A stretch of DNA of 64,000 nucleotides from Thermococcus sp. (GCF_027052235.1 NZ_JALUFF010000062.1:1-64000); one strand, 5' to 3'; shown: positions 18,401 through 26,467, numbered from the stretch's first letter. The notes: generated by a model from the sequence alone, not told the origin. Numbers and translations: made by a program.

Positions 18401-18855
18401 TTCTCAGCTACATAAACTCGCCGGTGAACGAGAACACGGGTGAGGTCACGGAGAAGCTCAGGGAGGTCGTCATGGAAACCCTGGAGCGCACGGTCAAGCC
18501 CAGAAAGGTAGTTCCGACCGGCATGCCCGCGAGGGGCTCTCCATGGGACATCGCCATAACCATAATCTTCCCGAAGGTCTTCCTTGAGGACATCTACGGC
18601 CTCTACCAGAAGAACAACAGCTATTACGACGAGTACTACTCCCTCAATCAGTCAGGCAAGAAGAGGGAAATCTTCCACCACGTTTACAAACTTGAGGATG
18701 GCTGGTACATCGCGAGGGAACCGATGGACTTTGACGAGGCGATCATCCTTGCCTCAGACGAGCAGTACAACAACAGGGACGTCAGCGAGGAGATTCTCAA
18801 TAAGTACTACATAAAACACAACGTGGCCAACAAGGGGCCGGAGGGGAGTGAATGA
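15475..18855 (+). CDS. Giant tubulin-like GTPase domain protein (Tubulin_2 type)
   Basis: A 1126-residue cytoplasmic protein. The N-terminal region has a nucleotide-binding GIGGAGKN near residue 13 and the tubulin/FtsZ signature GGGTGSG at about 186-192 (preceded by VVGLG), so it belongs to the tubulin superfamily and resembles Pfam Tubulin_2. From about residue 480 the chain turns into long helices and coiled coil (for example RRLSEIEEELKALEKEK, ELIEEKKKLEAEIEELSK), ending in a mixed region (about 980-1126). This is more than twice the size of FtsZ, CetZ or tubulin. It lies between an envelope coiled-coil gene and a membrane GTPase gene, and its stop overlaps the next ATG (ATGA). Filament formation is inferred from the fold. 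It has no signal peptide or membrane helix. Confidence 0.85.
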   Translation: MVELRVFPDVIMGIGGAGKNLVFQMLRTEWLVRALLENSEKKYTFIILDTAVGEMKDDLAHKEEIDAFIEKIAEEMNKPKNIDVEVRNIIQDLHIDTPRVLYTKNLIDELHRKKLVKVWWILDKKHGVDNTEALQKYGSSGFSKGTIRRRGVTKAMFYKALVEGRVDEIFSIKPGAQEIAMVVGLGGGTGSGIFIDLAQRIRDSNPGVTITLFGILPSLEEGEEKANAYIALSELEYLRLTQGKFGEVLFNHVVLSTIQPTRFRGSDDAYAKNIALQEFSEAFVYTFVNFYDAKSGNQSDEIEPNHYGRFTLMTSGIVRYEVESTVSNKKDLDEAVTAFTKALKVEEDIREKDIEGIIGLLKEAEMIEPSGGDGSFYSRYLDYIKNTRLIQEFYGFLTNPVLMAFNYNSPKAVMDEINTRILMGDQKFSDVVNGLKTPEEILDFINQLKTAIESAKTDFRDDVDKKIYETFVKILDNIHLSIEQLAVLHRFRFPENLKKSYEPYETEIGTALRDLATFEAKPVVLNRIDDLRRAVGNDIASRERRLSEIEEELKALEKEKAKIENDVEEIIEINTKLLRNYYRFIKDLPEIEGLIREASRKIQRVLDDLKTHALGDIDKNLEPEMLARQVSEDMESALEGLKNLVTKLEAIFPGNPEVLTLKDLIDYIDLIKETLLNYYGYRYYEWRQENRSLGERLRGKDYSVEMEDYLDRYEKAYSRVSRRKELSSFIRIRPGAEPNTISNVEINRLDESIWIIIKKLRDSIQDSITAKIGKRLNVDLKDIQLDKVASESKSQQEFISKAKNAIYEAILAKTGVGSKLNELIEEKKKLEAEIEELSKFQGLLGTLRERIVDVRSRLQKEWKEYKNRYDETMKKLKKYLEKTSSRRNEKGTFIYKVQPSPEALGLLMDASEGSLAKILQNPSLNTISQNEFNKILNTFRELLQTLIIPEYSGVDKYRRIVEGEDGIPIEWKLKSVLSYINSPVNENTGEVTEKLREVVMETLERTVKPRKVVPTGMPARGSPWDIAITIIFPKVFLEDIYGLYQKNNSYYDEYYSLNQSGKKREIFHHVYKLEDGWYIAREPMDFDEAIILASDEQYNNRDVSEEILNKYYIKHNVANKGPEGSE

Positions 18856-20633
18856 GGCTCCCGAGGTCCCTTGAGTCCTTTGGCCTACTGCCCTTTCTCT
18901 TTTACACCCTTCTCGGTTTTGTGTTCTATTTGCTCATAAAATACACCGCCACCTCAACGAACCTGTTGAACGACCTCAACGTCATAACCGGGAGCTGGCT
19001 CTTCCTCTCACTTGCCGGCCTCAGCTTCGGCATAGTCACTGTAACCGCGTTGACAAGGTTCACGCCCTACTCAAGAAAGACGTGGGGGCTTCTCATTGGG
19101 GGTCTCGTCCCACTGATTGATGCCCACTGGGGGGAGGTTCCCCTTCTCGCACCTCTGGTGCTGGGCCTCCTCCTCGGCCTAGCGTTCATAACCCGACAGG
19201 AAAGACAGCTCAAGTGGGCCAAGGCCTTCGCCCCGCTCCCTCTCTTCGTGCTTCTTATCCCGCCGACCTCAGAGGCCGTCCTTGAGTTTCAAAAGGGGAC
19301 GTATACCCAGCACTTTGGAAAGATTCTTGGCTACCTTGGCATAATCATCCTCGTTCTGGTTGAGGCATACTTCATTCATGCGACGGCCAGGCACGCCCTC
19401 CGGGACGAGGACACCTCCGAGGAGGTCACGATATTCCTCGGTCCGAGGCAAAGCGGAAAGACGATACTCTCCCTCGGGTTTTACTACACCCTGGTCACCA
19501 AGAGGAAGGGAACCCACGAGGACTCCTTCGTGATAAGCGAGGAGGGGACCCCACTTGACCTCGCCGAGCTGTACAGCATCTTCAGGCGCATGGGCTTTCA
19601 AGGGGTTAAGGGCACCCAGAAGGGCTGGCTCACGATACACACCTTCAGAATAAAGAGGGGTGGAGGTAAGAAGTTCCTTCATGGCCTAAAGGACGTGGAG
19701 CTTGAGATAACGGACTACGCCGGTGAGATTCTGTGGGATCTTGAGGAGATAGTCAGAGACACCAAGAAGTACGACGACCTCGTAAAGGCTGTGGAACAGG
19801 ACATAGAGGCCGACATGGAGCGGTTTAAGGAGGCGATAAGATACAGGAAGAACGTTCCCGATGAGAAGAAGGACGCCATAGCCGAGGAGATAAAGAGAAA
19901 GATAATCCACGACTTGGAAAGGATGCGCTTCGACTTCAGGAACTACAGGAGGGAAATCTACTGGGAAAAGGTTCCCGAAAGCATTAGGGACAAGCTGGCC
20001 GTTGCCCACACCCTCAGCAGTCTGATGAGGGCCGATAAGGTAGTTCCACTCCTGGACGGAGAGGGAATACTCTACGAGCTCTATCAGCGCGACAGGGAAG
20101 CTAGGGAGGCCCTCAACGACATGAAGAACTACAACCCAACCCTCTACGAGGTCATAATGAACGCAATCAGAAAGTTCGAAAGAGCAAACCAGGCCCTTGA
20201 GTCATCCCTCCAAGCGAGGAGGGCCACACTTGAGGCCCAGCTCAGGGCCTACGATGCCATCCTTTCAAGGTTCAAGAAACGCAACAGGCGCGGTGACTTT
20301 GCCTTCCTGGTCACAAAGGCCGACCTCATAGGGGCAATCTTCATGCCATTCCTCCTGAACATCAGCCTCTCGGGAGTTAAGAAGAGGATAATAAACCTCC
20401 TCAAGAGCACCACTGCCTTCCTAAACCTCCTTCAGAAACTCGTCCCCGAAAAGGAACTGAAGAAGAGGATAATACTGTCCATAATCCTCTCGCCAGCAGA
20501 CCTCAAGCACCTCGATCCCGAGTCGGCAGAAGACCTCAGGGAGGAAGTCCTGGTCAGGGGACTCGATGAGCTCGTTGAGTGGCTGAGGACAACGCCCATT
20601 ATCAGGGTTCTGAAGGAGGTGCTGCTCCCGTGA
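18852..20633 (+). CDS. Membrane-anchored P-loop GTPase-like protein
   Basis: A 593-residue protein with about five or six N-terminal membrane helices (residues 10-180) and a cytoplasmic nucleotide-binding domain. Visible motifs are a Walker A GPRQSGKT (about 197-204), a switch-like DYAGE (about 288-292, position of GTPase DxxG) and TKAD (about 487-490, position of the guanine-specificity NKxD). A long helical insert (about 300-470) separates the last two. The set points to a TRAFAC/double-GTPase-like fold rather than an ATPase, but this is by eye. The ATG overlaps the stop of the tubulin-like gene, and its TGA overlaps the GTG of the next gene, so the three are translationally coupled. Confidence 0.75.
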   Translation: MRLPRSLESFGLLPFLFYTLLGFVFYLLIKYTATSTNLLNDLNVITGSWLFLSLAGLSFGIVTVTALTRFTPYSRKTWGLLIGGLVPLIDAHWGEVPLLAPLVLGLLLGLAFITRQERQLKWAKAFAPLPLFVLLIPPTSEAVLEFQKGTYTQHFGKILGYLGIIILVLVEAYFIHATARHALRDEDTSEEVTIFLGPRQSGKTILSLGFYYTLVTKRKGTHEDSFVISEEGTPLDLAELYSIFRRMGFQGVKGTQKGWLTIHTFRIKRGGGKKFLHGLKDVELEITDYAGEILWDLEEIVRDTKKYDDLVKAVEQDIEADMERFKEAIRYRKNVPDEKKDAIAEEIKRKIIHDLERMRFDFRNYRREIYWEKVPESIRDKLAVAHTLSSLMRADKVVPLLDGEGILYELYQRDREAREALNDMKNYNPTLYEVIMNAIRKFERANQALESSLQARRATLEAQLRAYDAILSRFKKRNRRGDFAFLVTKADLIGAIFMPFLLNISLSGVKKRIINLLKSTTAFLNLLQKLVPEKELKKRIILSIILSPADLKHLDPESAEDLREEVLVRGLDELVEWLRTTPIIRVLKEVLLP

Positions 20634-21325
20634 TAGGGCTTGGAATCTACACCACCGAGGGCGTTCCCCTCTACCTCCATGGAAACCAGCCACTGGCATC
20701 TTCCCTCGTCCCCTTCATCGACAAGTACGGTCTCTGGGTCGCTTACTTTCCGGCAATTGAGAGGGGGGAGCTTCTCTGCTACATCGGGGCCAGGTTTGAC
20801 AACGTGAAGGAGAGCCCAATAGGTCGATTGAACAGGGAGGTACTGCTCCTAAGCTTCTCCGGCCAAGAGAAAGGAGATTTCGAAACTGCACTGAGGGTCT
20901 TCATGCCCGAGAACCTTCAAAAGATATTCAGGGAGGCTGGCCTCTACTTCGAGCAGGAACCCGTCGGGGAGCCGAATGTTTCCCAGGATTCTATAGTGAG
21001 GGTCTATAGGGAGGTAAGGAGCTATCTCAGGGAGCTCTCTTCGGAAGTGCCTTCCTCGATATCCAAAATCCCCTACAGAAAAGTCACAGTTCCGGGTATT
21101 ACGGATACTCCCTATCCATCACTTTACCAGCGTTACCTCTTCTTGGGGACGGTATTGGAGGCAATTAAGGGGCTCTCAACGAAGTCCTGCATTCCACACT
21201 TTATAGAAAACGCCCTTCGTAGCGATTATTCCCGAGGGGGGGACTTTGGATACCCCTTTGTGGTTTACTCAAAGGGGACCGTGCCCTCTCTCGGTGGCCT
21301 GTGGTTCCCAACCGGAGGGATGTAA
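20630..21325 (+). CDS. Soluble operon protein, paralogous to the N-terminus of the next gene
   Basis: A 231-residue protein without signal or membrane segment; family not recognised. I start it at GTG 20630 because that codon overlaps the preceding stop (GTGA) and has GGAGGTG upstream. Residues before it belong to the previous gene. Its opening IGLGIYTTEGVPLY and its ending VYSKGTVPSLGGLWF match the pattern of the next protein (VAIYDTQGILV and VFSKGSSAKYPGLWM). Both therefore seem to carry the same roughly 200-residue domain, possibly a longin/roadblock-like regulator of the neighbouring GTPase. The fold guess is inference. Confidence 0.7.
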   Translation: MIGLGIYTTEGVPLYLHGNQPLASSLVPFIDKYGLWVAYFPAIERGELLCYIGARFDNVKESPIGRLNREVLLLSFSGQEKGDFETALRVFMPENLQKIFREAGLYFEQEPVGEPNVSQDSIVRVYREVRSYLRELSSEVPSSISKIPYRKVTVPGITDTPYPSLYQRYLFLGTVLEAIKGLSTKSCIPHFIENALRSDYSRGGDFGYPFVVYSKGTVPSLGGLWFPTGGM

Positions 21326-23344
21326 ATGGGTGAGATTCCCGTTGCCATATACGATACCCAGGGCATACTCGTCTCGGGGGGAGGAGTGAACTTTGAGGAA
21401 CTAGGGATAAGCTACGGTGATATGGACTCCCTTGGCGTCTGGCTTGCCCTGAGAAGGGGTGAAGATTTCGTCGTTGGGATGCGCATCGACCATCTTTACG
21501 AGAACAGGGGGCTTGGACGGGATAACCGTTATCTAGTCCTCATTAAGTTCCCCGCGGAGAAGTTCCCCTCCTTCGTCGAGAGGTTCCAGGATCTAATGAA
21601 AAAACTCATAGCGGACTTCGAGGAAAGCAACAACGTCGCCTATAAGGGCGAATTCGGCGAAAAGCCCTATTTGAATCCTGCTGTTGCAGAGAAGATAGCA
21701 ACGCTCGTTGAAAAGCTCCCGAAATACGATGAGGAGACCCTCAGAAAGTACGGGCTCGCGAAGGACAGGCTCAGGGTTCGGGTTGAGGGTCTGAACTACG
21801 ATGACCCGAGTATTGGAGACCGCGCAGCGGCTCTGGAGCTGATTCAGAGGATACTTTACACTGCCCCGGAGAGCCCGATAACCGAACTCCTTGTTTTCTC
21901 CAAGGGGAGCTCGGCCAAGTATCCCGGCCTGTGGATGGAGAAGGATGCCAAGCCCCCAGAGGAGATTCTCTCTGCCCTTGAAGGCGAGTTTGAAAGGCTT
22001 AAAGAGCTCTATGAAGAGTGCGACAGGGAGCGTCTCAGATACCAAAGAGACCTCGAAAAATGCAGGGATGACCTTGAGAGCTCGAAGGCCGAGGCTAGAC
22101 GGTACAGGAGACTCTACGAGAGTAGCTCCAAGGGAATAGCGCGTCCAATAGTGGCGGGAATCTCAATAATCCTCCTCCTCGCGGGGCTCTTTGCGGGTGC
22201 CTACCTCCACTCCTCAGGGGTGATGCCCCTTCTCCCGAAACCGGCCAAGGTTATTCCTCCAGCGGACAATGGATATCTCAAGGCGAACTCCGGTCTTAAG
22301 GGCGAACCGGCGAAGGTCATTGGTGGCTACATAAAGTTCATCAAGGAAGCGAAGAACGGACGGGTTGACCTGGCGTATCTCTCTTCCCTAGTGGTCAACG
22401 ACAGCAAACTTCACCGTGAGTGCCTGGCAAATCAGAGCAAGCTTAAGGATGAAACCAAAAAGCTCACCGCCCGGGTCAATACTCTGGAGAATGAACTGAA
22501 GAAGGCGAACAGCACAATCTTAGCCTTAAGGGAAGAGAAGAATAAGCTGAAGTCCCAACTCGATGGGTTCAGCAAGGACACAAAGTGCTTCTCGACCCTA
22601 GTTGGCCCTAACGTGACCCTCACAGAGGACGACCTCCAGACACTCAGTAAAGAACCCGGAATCGGTGGCTGGGAGAAAGTAATGACCGGCCACTGCAGAG
22701 CCAAGCTCAACGAGATGCGTGAAAACCTTCACAGCGAGTCAGTCCACTTCCAGAACGTATTAAATGACTCCCTCAATGACCTCAGACAGGCCCAGAAAGT
22801 CTCTATGAAAATACTGCTCAACCCCATCAGCGAGCCGGTAAAGGGCTACATGATAAACTTTACCAGGGCAATTAACGCCAGCATTGAGGAGACCATGCTC
22901 ATTGAAAGGATAACCCAAAATCACACCGAGAAGCTCAAGAGTTTCAACGTCTCCTCCGTCAAATCCTGTTCGGGGGCCTGTAAGGTAATGGGAGAATGGA
23001 CGGCGGAGCAGGGAAGAATAAAACGTGCCCTTGAGAAGAACTTCACAAAAATCCCGGCGGTCGTCGTTATGGAAGACCTCCAAGAGCTTTACAACACCAA
23101 CAAGACCATCAGCGACCCCGGGAAGCTCAATACCCTCAACGTCTCGGCGTACACCAAGGGGCTTTTGGGCTACGTCCTAAACCTCCCTGCGAACGTGGCC
23201 CTAACCCCCAAGGACTTCTGGAGGGAAGTTGGCAACCTGACCGGTGACCTCAGCGGAGTAGGGAAGCCCGAGGATGTCCGTCTCTATCTGGAAAGGCTCC
23301 TGAAACTCCTTGAGTTCATAGACAGCAAGGTGGAGGCGAGCTGA
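21326..23344 (+). CDS. Bitopic protein linking a cytoplasmic domain to an extracellular coiled coil
   Basis: A 672-residue protein of unknown family. The N-terminal domain (about 1-215) is related to the preceding protein. A short coiled coil follows (about 215-265), then one membrane helix (about 272-292, PIVAGISIILLLAGLFAGAYL). A large outer part (about 300-672) contains another coiled coil (VNTLENELKKANSTILALREEKNKLK in parts) and many N-glycosylation sequons (NDS, NST, NVT, NHT, NKT). There is no cleavable signal; the topology is inferred as inside N-terminus and outside C-terminus. It begins one base after the previous stop, and the next gene begins one base after its own stop. It may couple the cytoplasmic machinery to the surface. 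Confidence 0.78.
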   Translation: MGEIPVAIYDTQGILVSGGGVNFEELGISYGDMDSLGVWLALRRGEDFVVGMRIDHLYENRGLGRDNRYLVLIKFPAEKFPSFVERFQDLMKKLIADFEESNNVAYKGEFGEKPYLNPAVAEKIATLVEKLPKYDEETLRKYGLAKDRLRVRVEGLNYDDPSIGDRAAALELIQRILYTAPESPITELLVFSKGSSAKYPGLWMEKDAKPPEEILSALEGEFERLKELYEECDRERLRYQRDLEKCRDDLESSKAEARRYRRLYESSSKGIARPIVAGISIILLLAGLFAGAYLHSSGVMPLLPKPAKVIPPADNGYLKANSGLKGEPAKVIGGYIKFIKEAKNGRVDLAYLSSLVVNDSKLHRECLANQSKLKDETKKLTARVNTLENELKKANSTILALREEKNKLKSQLDGFSKDTKCFSTLVGPNVTLTEDDLQTLSKEPGIGGWEKVMTGHCRAKLNEMRENLHSESVHFQNVLNDSLNDLRQAQKVSMKILLNPISEPVKGYMINFTRAINASIEETMLIERITQNHTEKLKSFNVSSVKSCSGACKVMGEWTAEQGRIKRALEKNFTKIPAVVVMEDLQELYNTNKTISDPGKLNTLNVSAYTKGLLGYVLNLPANVALTPKDFWREVGNLTGDLSGVGKPEDVRLYLERLLKLLEFIDSKVEAS

Positions 23345-25435
23345 ATGAGGAAGGTATGGGCCCTGCTCATTATCGCCTTCCTCGGGTTTGAACTGTGGGC
23401 AGGGATTAGCGTTCCCTGGGTTTCGGCCAGTAGCCTGCGCTCCGCGACCCTGAACCTCGTTGTCGGCGAGACCTACGAGTACAACTACTTCAACCTGACC
23501 CTCGTTGATATGAACCCGGTGAGCGGAACGGTGCTCGTCAACGTCTCGGGGATTCAGGGGAGCGAGCTGGTCACCGCTGAGGACGCCTTCACTGACGTCT
23601 TTGGCGACGGGACGATACAGATAAGGGCCGTTGCGGTCTATGTGAGCAACAAGCAGGCAACCGTTGAGGTTCGGGTTGACGTCGAAGCCCTGGCCAACGT
23701 CGCCTGTTCGCTACTTGAGTCCCTCATCTCGGAGGCAGAAGCCAACGGCACCCTGCCGGAGTCGGTGTTAAACCAGTCGAGACAGAGCCTGACGCTGGCA
23801 CAGCAGTACAGGGATTCCGGCTGGTACGACGATGCAATCCAGACCGCATGGAGGGCCCTTGACAACCTCAGGAGCACGATAAAGATAGCTACAGAGGCCA
23901 GGAAGGCCATAATAGACGCCAAAAAGGCCGTAACCGACCCCTCCACCTGCGTCTCAGGATGCAAGGAGTGTCCCCTTTCCATAACGGTGAAGGTGAAGAA
24001 GCTCATAAGCGAGGCCGAGGATTACTACCAGCAGGGGAACTTTGAGGATGCCCTCCAGACGGCCAACAGTGCAATCAACATGATAAAGGACTGCTGTAAC
24101 TCGTGTAAGGTCTTTCCCGAGAGGAAAAAAGAACTGGAGGATTACCTGGCCGAGAAGGAGAAGACAATACCCTCGGAGCTCTTCAAAGCTGTAAGGGACA
24201 AAATAGACACCGCCCAAAAGTACTACGACAACGGTGACTGCGTTGACGCCATAAGTTACCTCGACGATGCCAAGGAAGTTGCGGAGACTATAGTCGAGAA
24301 GTGGGATGAGACTATGACCTGCAGGGCAAGCCTCCTCTCAAACATAACCCGGGCAGGGAAGAGGTATTACACGATTTTCAACAGCACCGTGATAAGGATA
24401 AAGGTTGACGACCTTGAGAAGAGCGCCAGAGAAGACCTCTACAAGCTCATAACCTCGGGCTACTTCCAGACTGCACTCTCGAAGTGCAGCAAACTCGCGG
24501 ACGACCTGAAAGCTAGGGAGGAAAAGTTCAACGAGACCAAAGCCGTTCTCGGCGATGTTTGGGAGCATATAACGGGGGTTAAGGCCGAGGGCTACGTCGT
24601 GAACCCGGCCGTCTCCATTTTCGTTGAGGGGCTCAATCTCATGGAGCAGGGCAACTACGAGGGGGCCAAGGCAAAGTTCCTTGAGGCCAATCAGACCGCC
24701 AACGAAATCGTGCTCAAGGCCATTGAGGCGAAGAAGGCCAAGAACGAAACGCTCAGTTGCCTGACCAAGCTGAAGGCCGAGGGTATAGACACCCAGAGCG
24801 TCTTCGGAGAGGACATGTCCCGTGCTGAGGAACTCTATAAGAAAGGAGACTACGAGGGGGCAAAACTCCAGTGGGAGAGCATCAAGGAGAAGTGCAACGA
24901 CCCAGAACTGGAGACCGTGATAGAGACGAGGAACGAAGCCCATTCCCTCTACGACAAGACCAGAGCCGAGGGGATAAAGATACCCGGAGATGTGGACAAC
25001 CTAATAGAGCAGGCGGACAGGAGCTTCCGGGACGGGGACTTCACCCTTGCCAAGGAGGAATACAACGGGGTAATCAAGAAGCTTAATGAGCTAAAGGACA
25101 TTGAAGAGGATTATCAGAAAACCTCCGAACAAGCCGAGAAGTTCTATGAACAGAGCTCAAAGTGGGGCAAAACCATTGCCAAGTGGTTTGGAATTCCCGT
25201 GGTCGAGGAAAGGTTTGAGAAAATCAAGGAACTCCGTGAGAAAATCCAGAAAGACCAGGAGAGCGGAAATTACACGGCCCTGAAGAAAGACCTGGCGGAG
25301 TTAAAGGGCTTGATGAATGACATAGACGGAGACAACTCCAAGAACTGGGACGACCCGCTTCCCTACGTTCCGAACTACTACTTGATAGGCCTCCTGTTTT
25401 CAATCCTGATGATGTTCTTCAACCTCGTCAGGTGA
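23345..25435 (+). CDS. Secreted TPR-like repeat protein with C-terminal membrane anchor
   Basis: Last gene of the operon; 696 residues. A signal peptide (about 1-29, ending VSASS) is followed by a beta domain and then a long helical region with repeated TPR-like units (for example AEDYYQQGNFEDALQTANSA, AQKYYDNGDCVDAISYLDDA). Cysteine pairs (CVSGCKEC, CCNSCK) could form disulfides outside the cell. A C-terminal membrane helix (YYLIGLLFSILMMFFNLV) ends the protein, so it is anchored with the repeats outside. The family is not recognised. A T-rich stretch (about 25436-25452) right after the stop probably ends the operon's transcript. Confidence 0.78.
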   Translation: MRKVWALLIIAFLGFELWAGISVPWVSASSLRSATLNLVVGETYEYNYFNLTLVDMNPVSGTVLVNVSGIQGSELVTAEDAFTDVFGDGTIQIRAVAVYVSNKQATVEVRVDVEALANVACSLLESLISEAEANGTLPESVLNQSRQSLTLAQQYRDSGWYDDAIQTAWRALDNLRSTIKIATEARKAIIDAKKAVTDPSTCVSGCKECPLSITVKVKKLISEAEDYYQQGNFEDALQTANSAINMIKDCCNSCKVFPERKKELEDYLAEKEKTIPSELFKAVRDKIDTAQKYYDNGDCVDAISYLDDAKEVAETIVEKWDETMTCRASLLSNITRAGKRYYTIFNSTVIRIKVDDLEKSAREDLYKLITSGYFQTALSKCSKLADDLKAREEKFNETKAVLGDVWEHITGVKAEGYVVNPAVSIFVEGLNLMEQGNYEGAKAKFLEANQTANEIVLKAIEAKKAKNETLSCLTKLKAEGIDTQSVFGEDMSRAEELYKKGDYEGAKLQWESIKEKCNDPELETVIETRNEAHSLYDKTRAEGIKIPGDVDNLIEQADRSFRDGDFTLAKEEYNGVIKKLNELKDIEEDYQKTSEQAEKFYEQSSKWGKTIAKWFGIPVVEERFEKIKELREKIQKDQESGNYTALKKDLAELKGLMNDIDGDNSKNWDDPLPYVPNYYLIGLLFSILMMFFNLVR

Positions 25436-25456
25436 TTCTTTTAACTTTTTTAATGA
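25436..25456 (+). terminator. T-rich terminator of the tubulin/GTPase operon
   Basis: TTCTTTTAACTTTTTTAATG follows the stop of the last operon gene. Archaeal transcription commonly ends at such T runs. The next 160 bases to the tRNA-His gene hold no gene I can support. Confidence 0.5.
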
Positions 25457-25619
25457 TTTGAAAGTCAGCGTCTTCCGAACGTTTTAACCTGCCGTGAGAT
25501 GCGGGCTTAAGGGGTAATGAACGAGCACCTTATGTGATCCAACATTACTTGAGAATGAGTCAACAGATGGCAACATTTGGAGGGTCTTTAAAAGGATTCA
25601 ACCCTTGATGGAACTTCTC

Positions 25620-25697
25620 TGGGGCCGGGGCCGGGATTTGAACCCGGGCTAGGGGATCCACAGTCCCCTGTGCTGACCAGGCTACACCACCCCGGCC
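25620..25697 (-). tRNA. tRNA-His (anticodon GTG)
   Basis: On the minus strand the acceptor stem is GCCGGGG/CCCCGGC with an encoded extra G at position -1 (25697) opposite discriminator C73 and CCA at the 3' end. These are the identity features of tRNA-His. The anticodon stem GGGGA/TCCCC carries the loop CTGTGGA, giving GTG. The T arm is CCGGG/CCCGG around TTCAAAT. Its promoter TATA lies at about 25725-25732. Confidence 0.95.
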
Positions 25698-25724
25698 ACG
25701 TCCAGCTTAAGCTTTTGGGTTAGC

Positions 25725-25734
25725 TTTATAAAGT
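25725..25734. promoter_or_regulatory. Palindromic TATA box between tRNA-His and taw3
   Basis: CTTTATAAAG reads the same on both strands. It lies about 30 bases from the 5' end of tRNA-His on the minus strand and about 25 bases before the predicted taw3 start site on the plus strand, so one symmetric box may serve two divergent transcripts, one of them a tRNA gene for the wyosine family and its modification pathway neighbour. Confidence 0.4.
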
Positions 25735-25838
25735 TTTCGCCAGAAATCCAGAAAAACGCCCCGATAAGTGGTTATGTGGCGGGAGGAGATATCATAATTG
25801 AAATCTGGCCCAAAAACCCGGTGGCGAGGTGTTTTGAA

Positions 25839-26456
25839 ATGAAGGCGAAGCGCGAGGCCCTTAAAAGCCTGTTCACTGCGATGAAGGAGGGAAAGGTTGA
25901 CGAGGACATAATAGACATCCTCCTGCTGATAAACTCCATCAGTGGAATCTACACTACCAGCTCCTGCTCCGGGAGAATAGGAATCATCGAGGAGCCGGCG
26001 TTAGGGGCCAAGCCCCTCTCCCGGTGGCTGATAAAGGTCCACAGGCCGATAACCTTCGAGGAGGCGAGAGAAGGCCTGAAAAAAGCGAGAGAGGGGCTGA
26101 TATTCCTCAAGAGCCAGCCACCGATTTTCCACGTTGTTGCCGAAGACCTCCAGAGGGCGAAGAGGCTCCACGAGCTCGGACTAGCGAGCGGTTTCAAGTA
26201 CACGACCTTCAAGGCGATATCAAAGAGGTACCTTGTCGAGATAAACGCCACGGAGTACCTGACGGCGCCGCTCGGAAGGGACGGAAGGGTTCTTGTTGGC
26301 AACGAGTACCTCCAGTTCGCAGTTGAAGTGGGTAACTCAATGCTCGGGCGCTCCAAGGGGAGGCTTCCACGCCTGAAGGAGAACTTCAAAAAGCTGAGGG
26401 AAGAACTAGGCGAAGACGAGCTCTTCTACGAGCTCGCGGAGGAGTTCGGGATATAG
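25839..26456 (+). CDS. taw3: tRNA-Phe wyosine methyltransferase Taw3
   Basis: SAM-dependent N4-methyltransferase of the wyosine pathway that modifies G37 of tRNA-Phe, stabilising the anticodon loop. The 205-residue protein has the TYW3-type IYTTSSCSGRIG motif (near residue 40), the ISKRYLVEINATEYLTAP segment and the C-terminal RLPRLKENF helix. I choose ATG 25839 (MKAKREALKSLF) because it fits known homologues and has GAGGTG 9 bases upstream; the frame opens further to GTG 25776. taw1, which makes the earlier intermediate, is at 40701. Other pathway genes are not in the window. Confidence 0.92.
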   Translation: MKAKREALKSLFTAMKEGKVDEDIIDILLLINSISGIYTTSSCSGRIGIIEEPALGAKPLSRWLIKVHRPITFEEAREGLKKAREGLIFLKSQPPIFHVVAEDLQRAKRLHELGLASGFKYTTFKAISKRYLVEINATEYLTAPLGRDGRVLVGNEYLQFAVEVGNSMLGRSKGRLPRLKENFKKLREELGEDELFYELAEEFGI

Positions 26457-26467
26457 GGAAAATGGAG

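Noticed and set aside
25587-25598. TATA-like GTCTTTAAAAGG upstream of tRNA-His on the plus strand
   Set aside because: A start predicted from it falls in the antisense of tRNA-His and leads to no gene; chance in AT-rich DNA.
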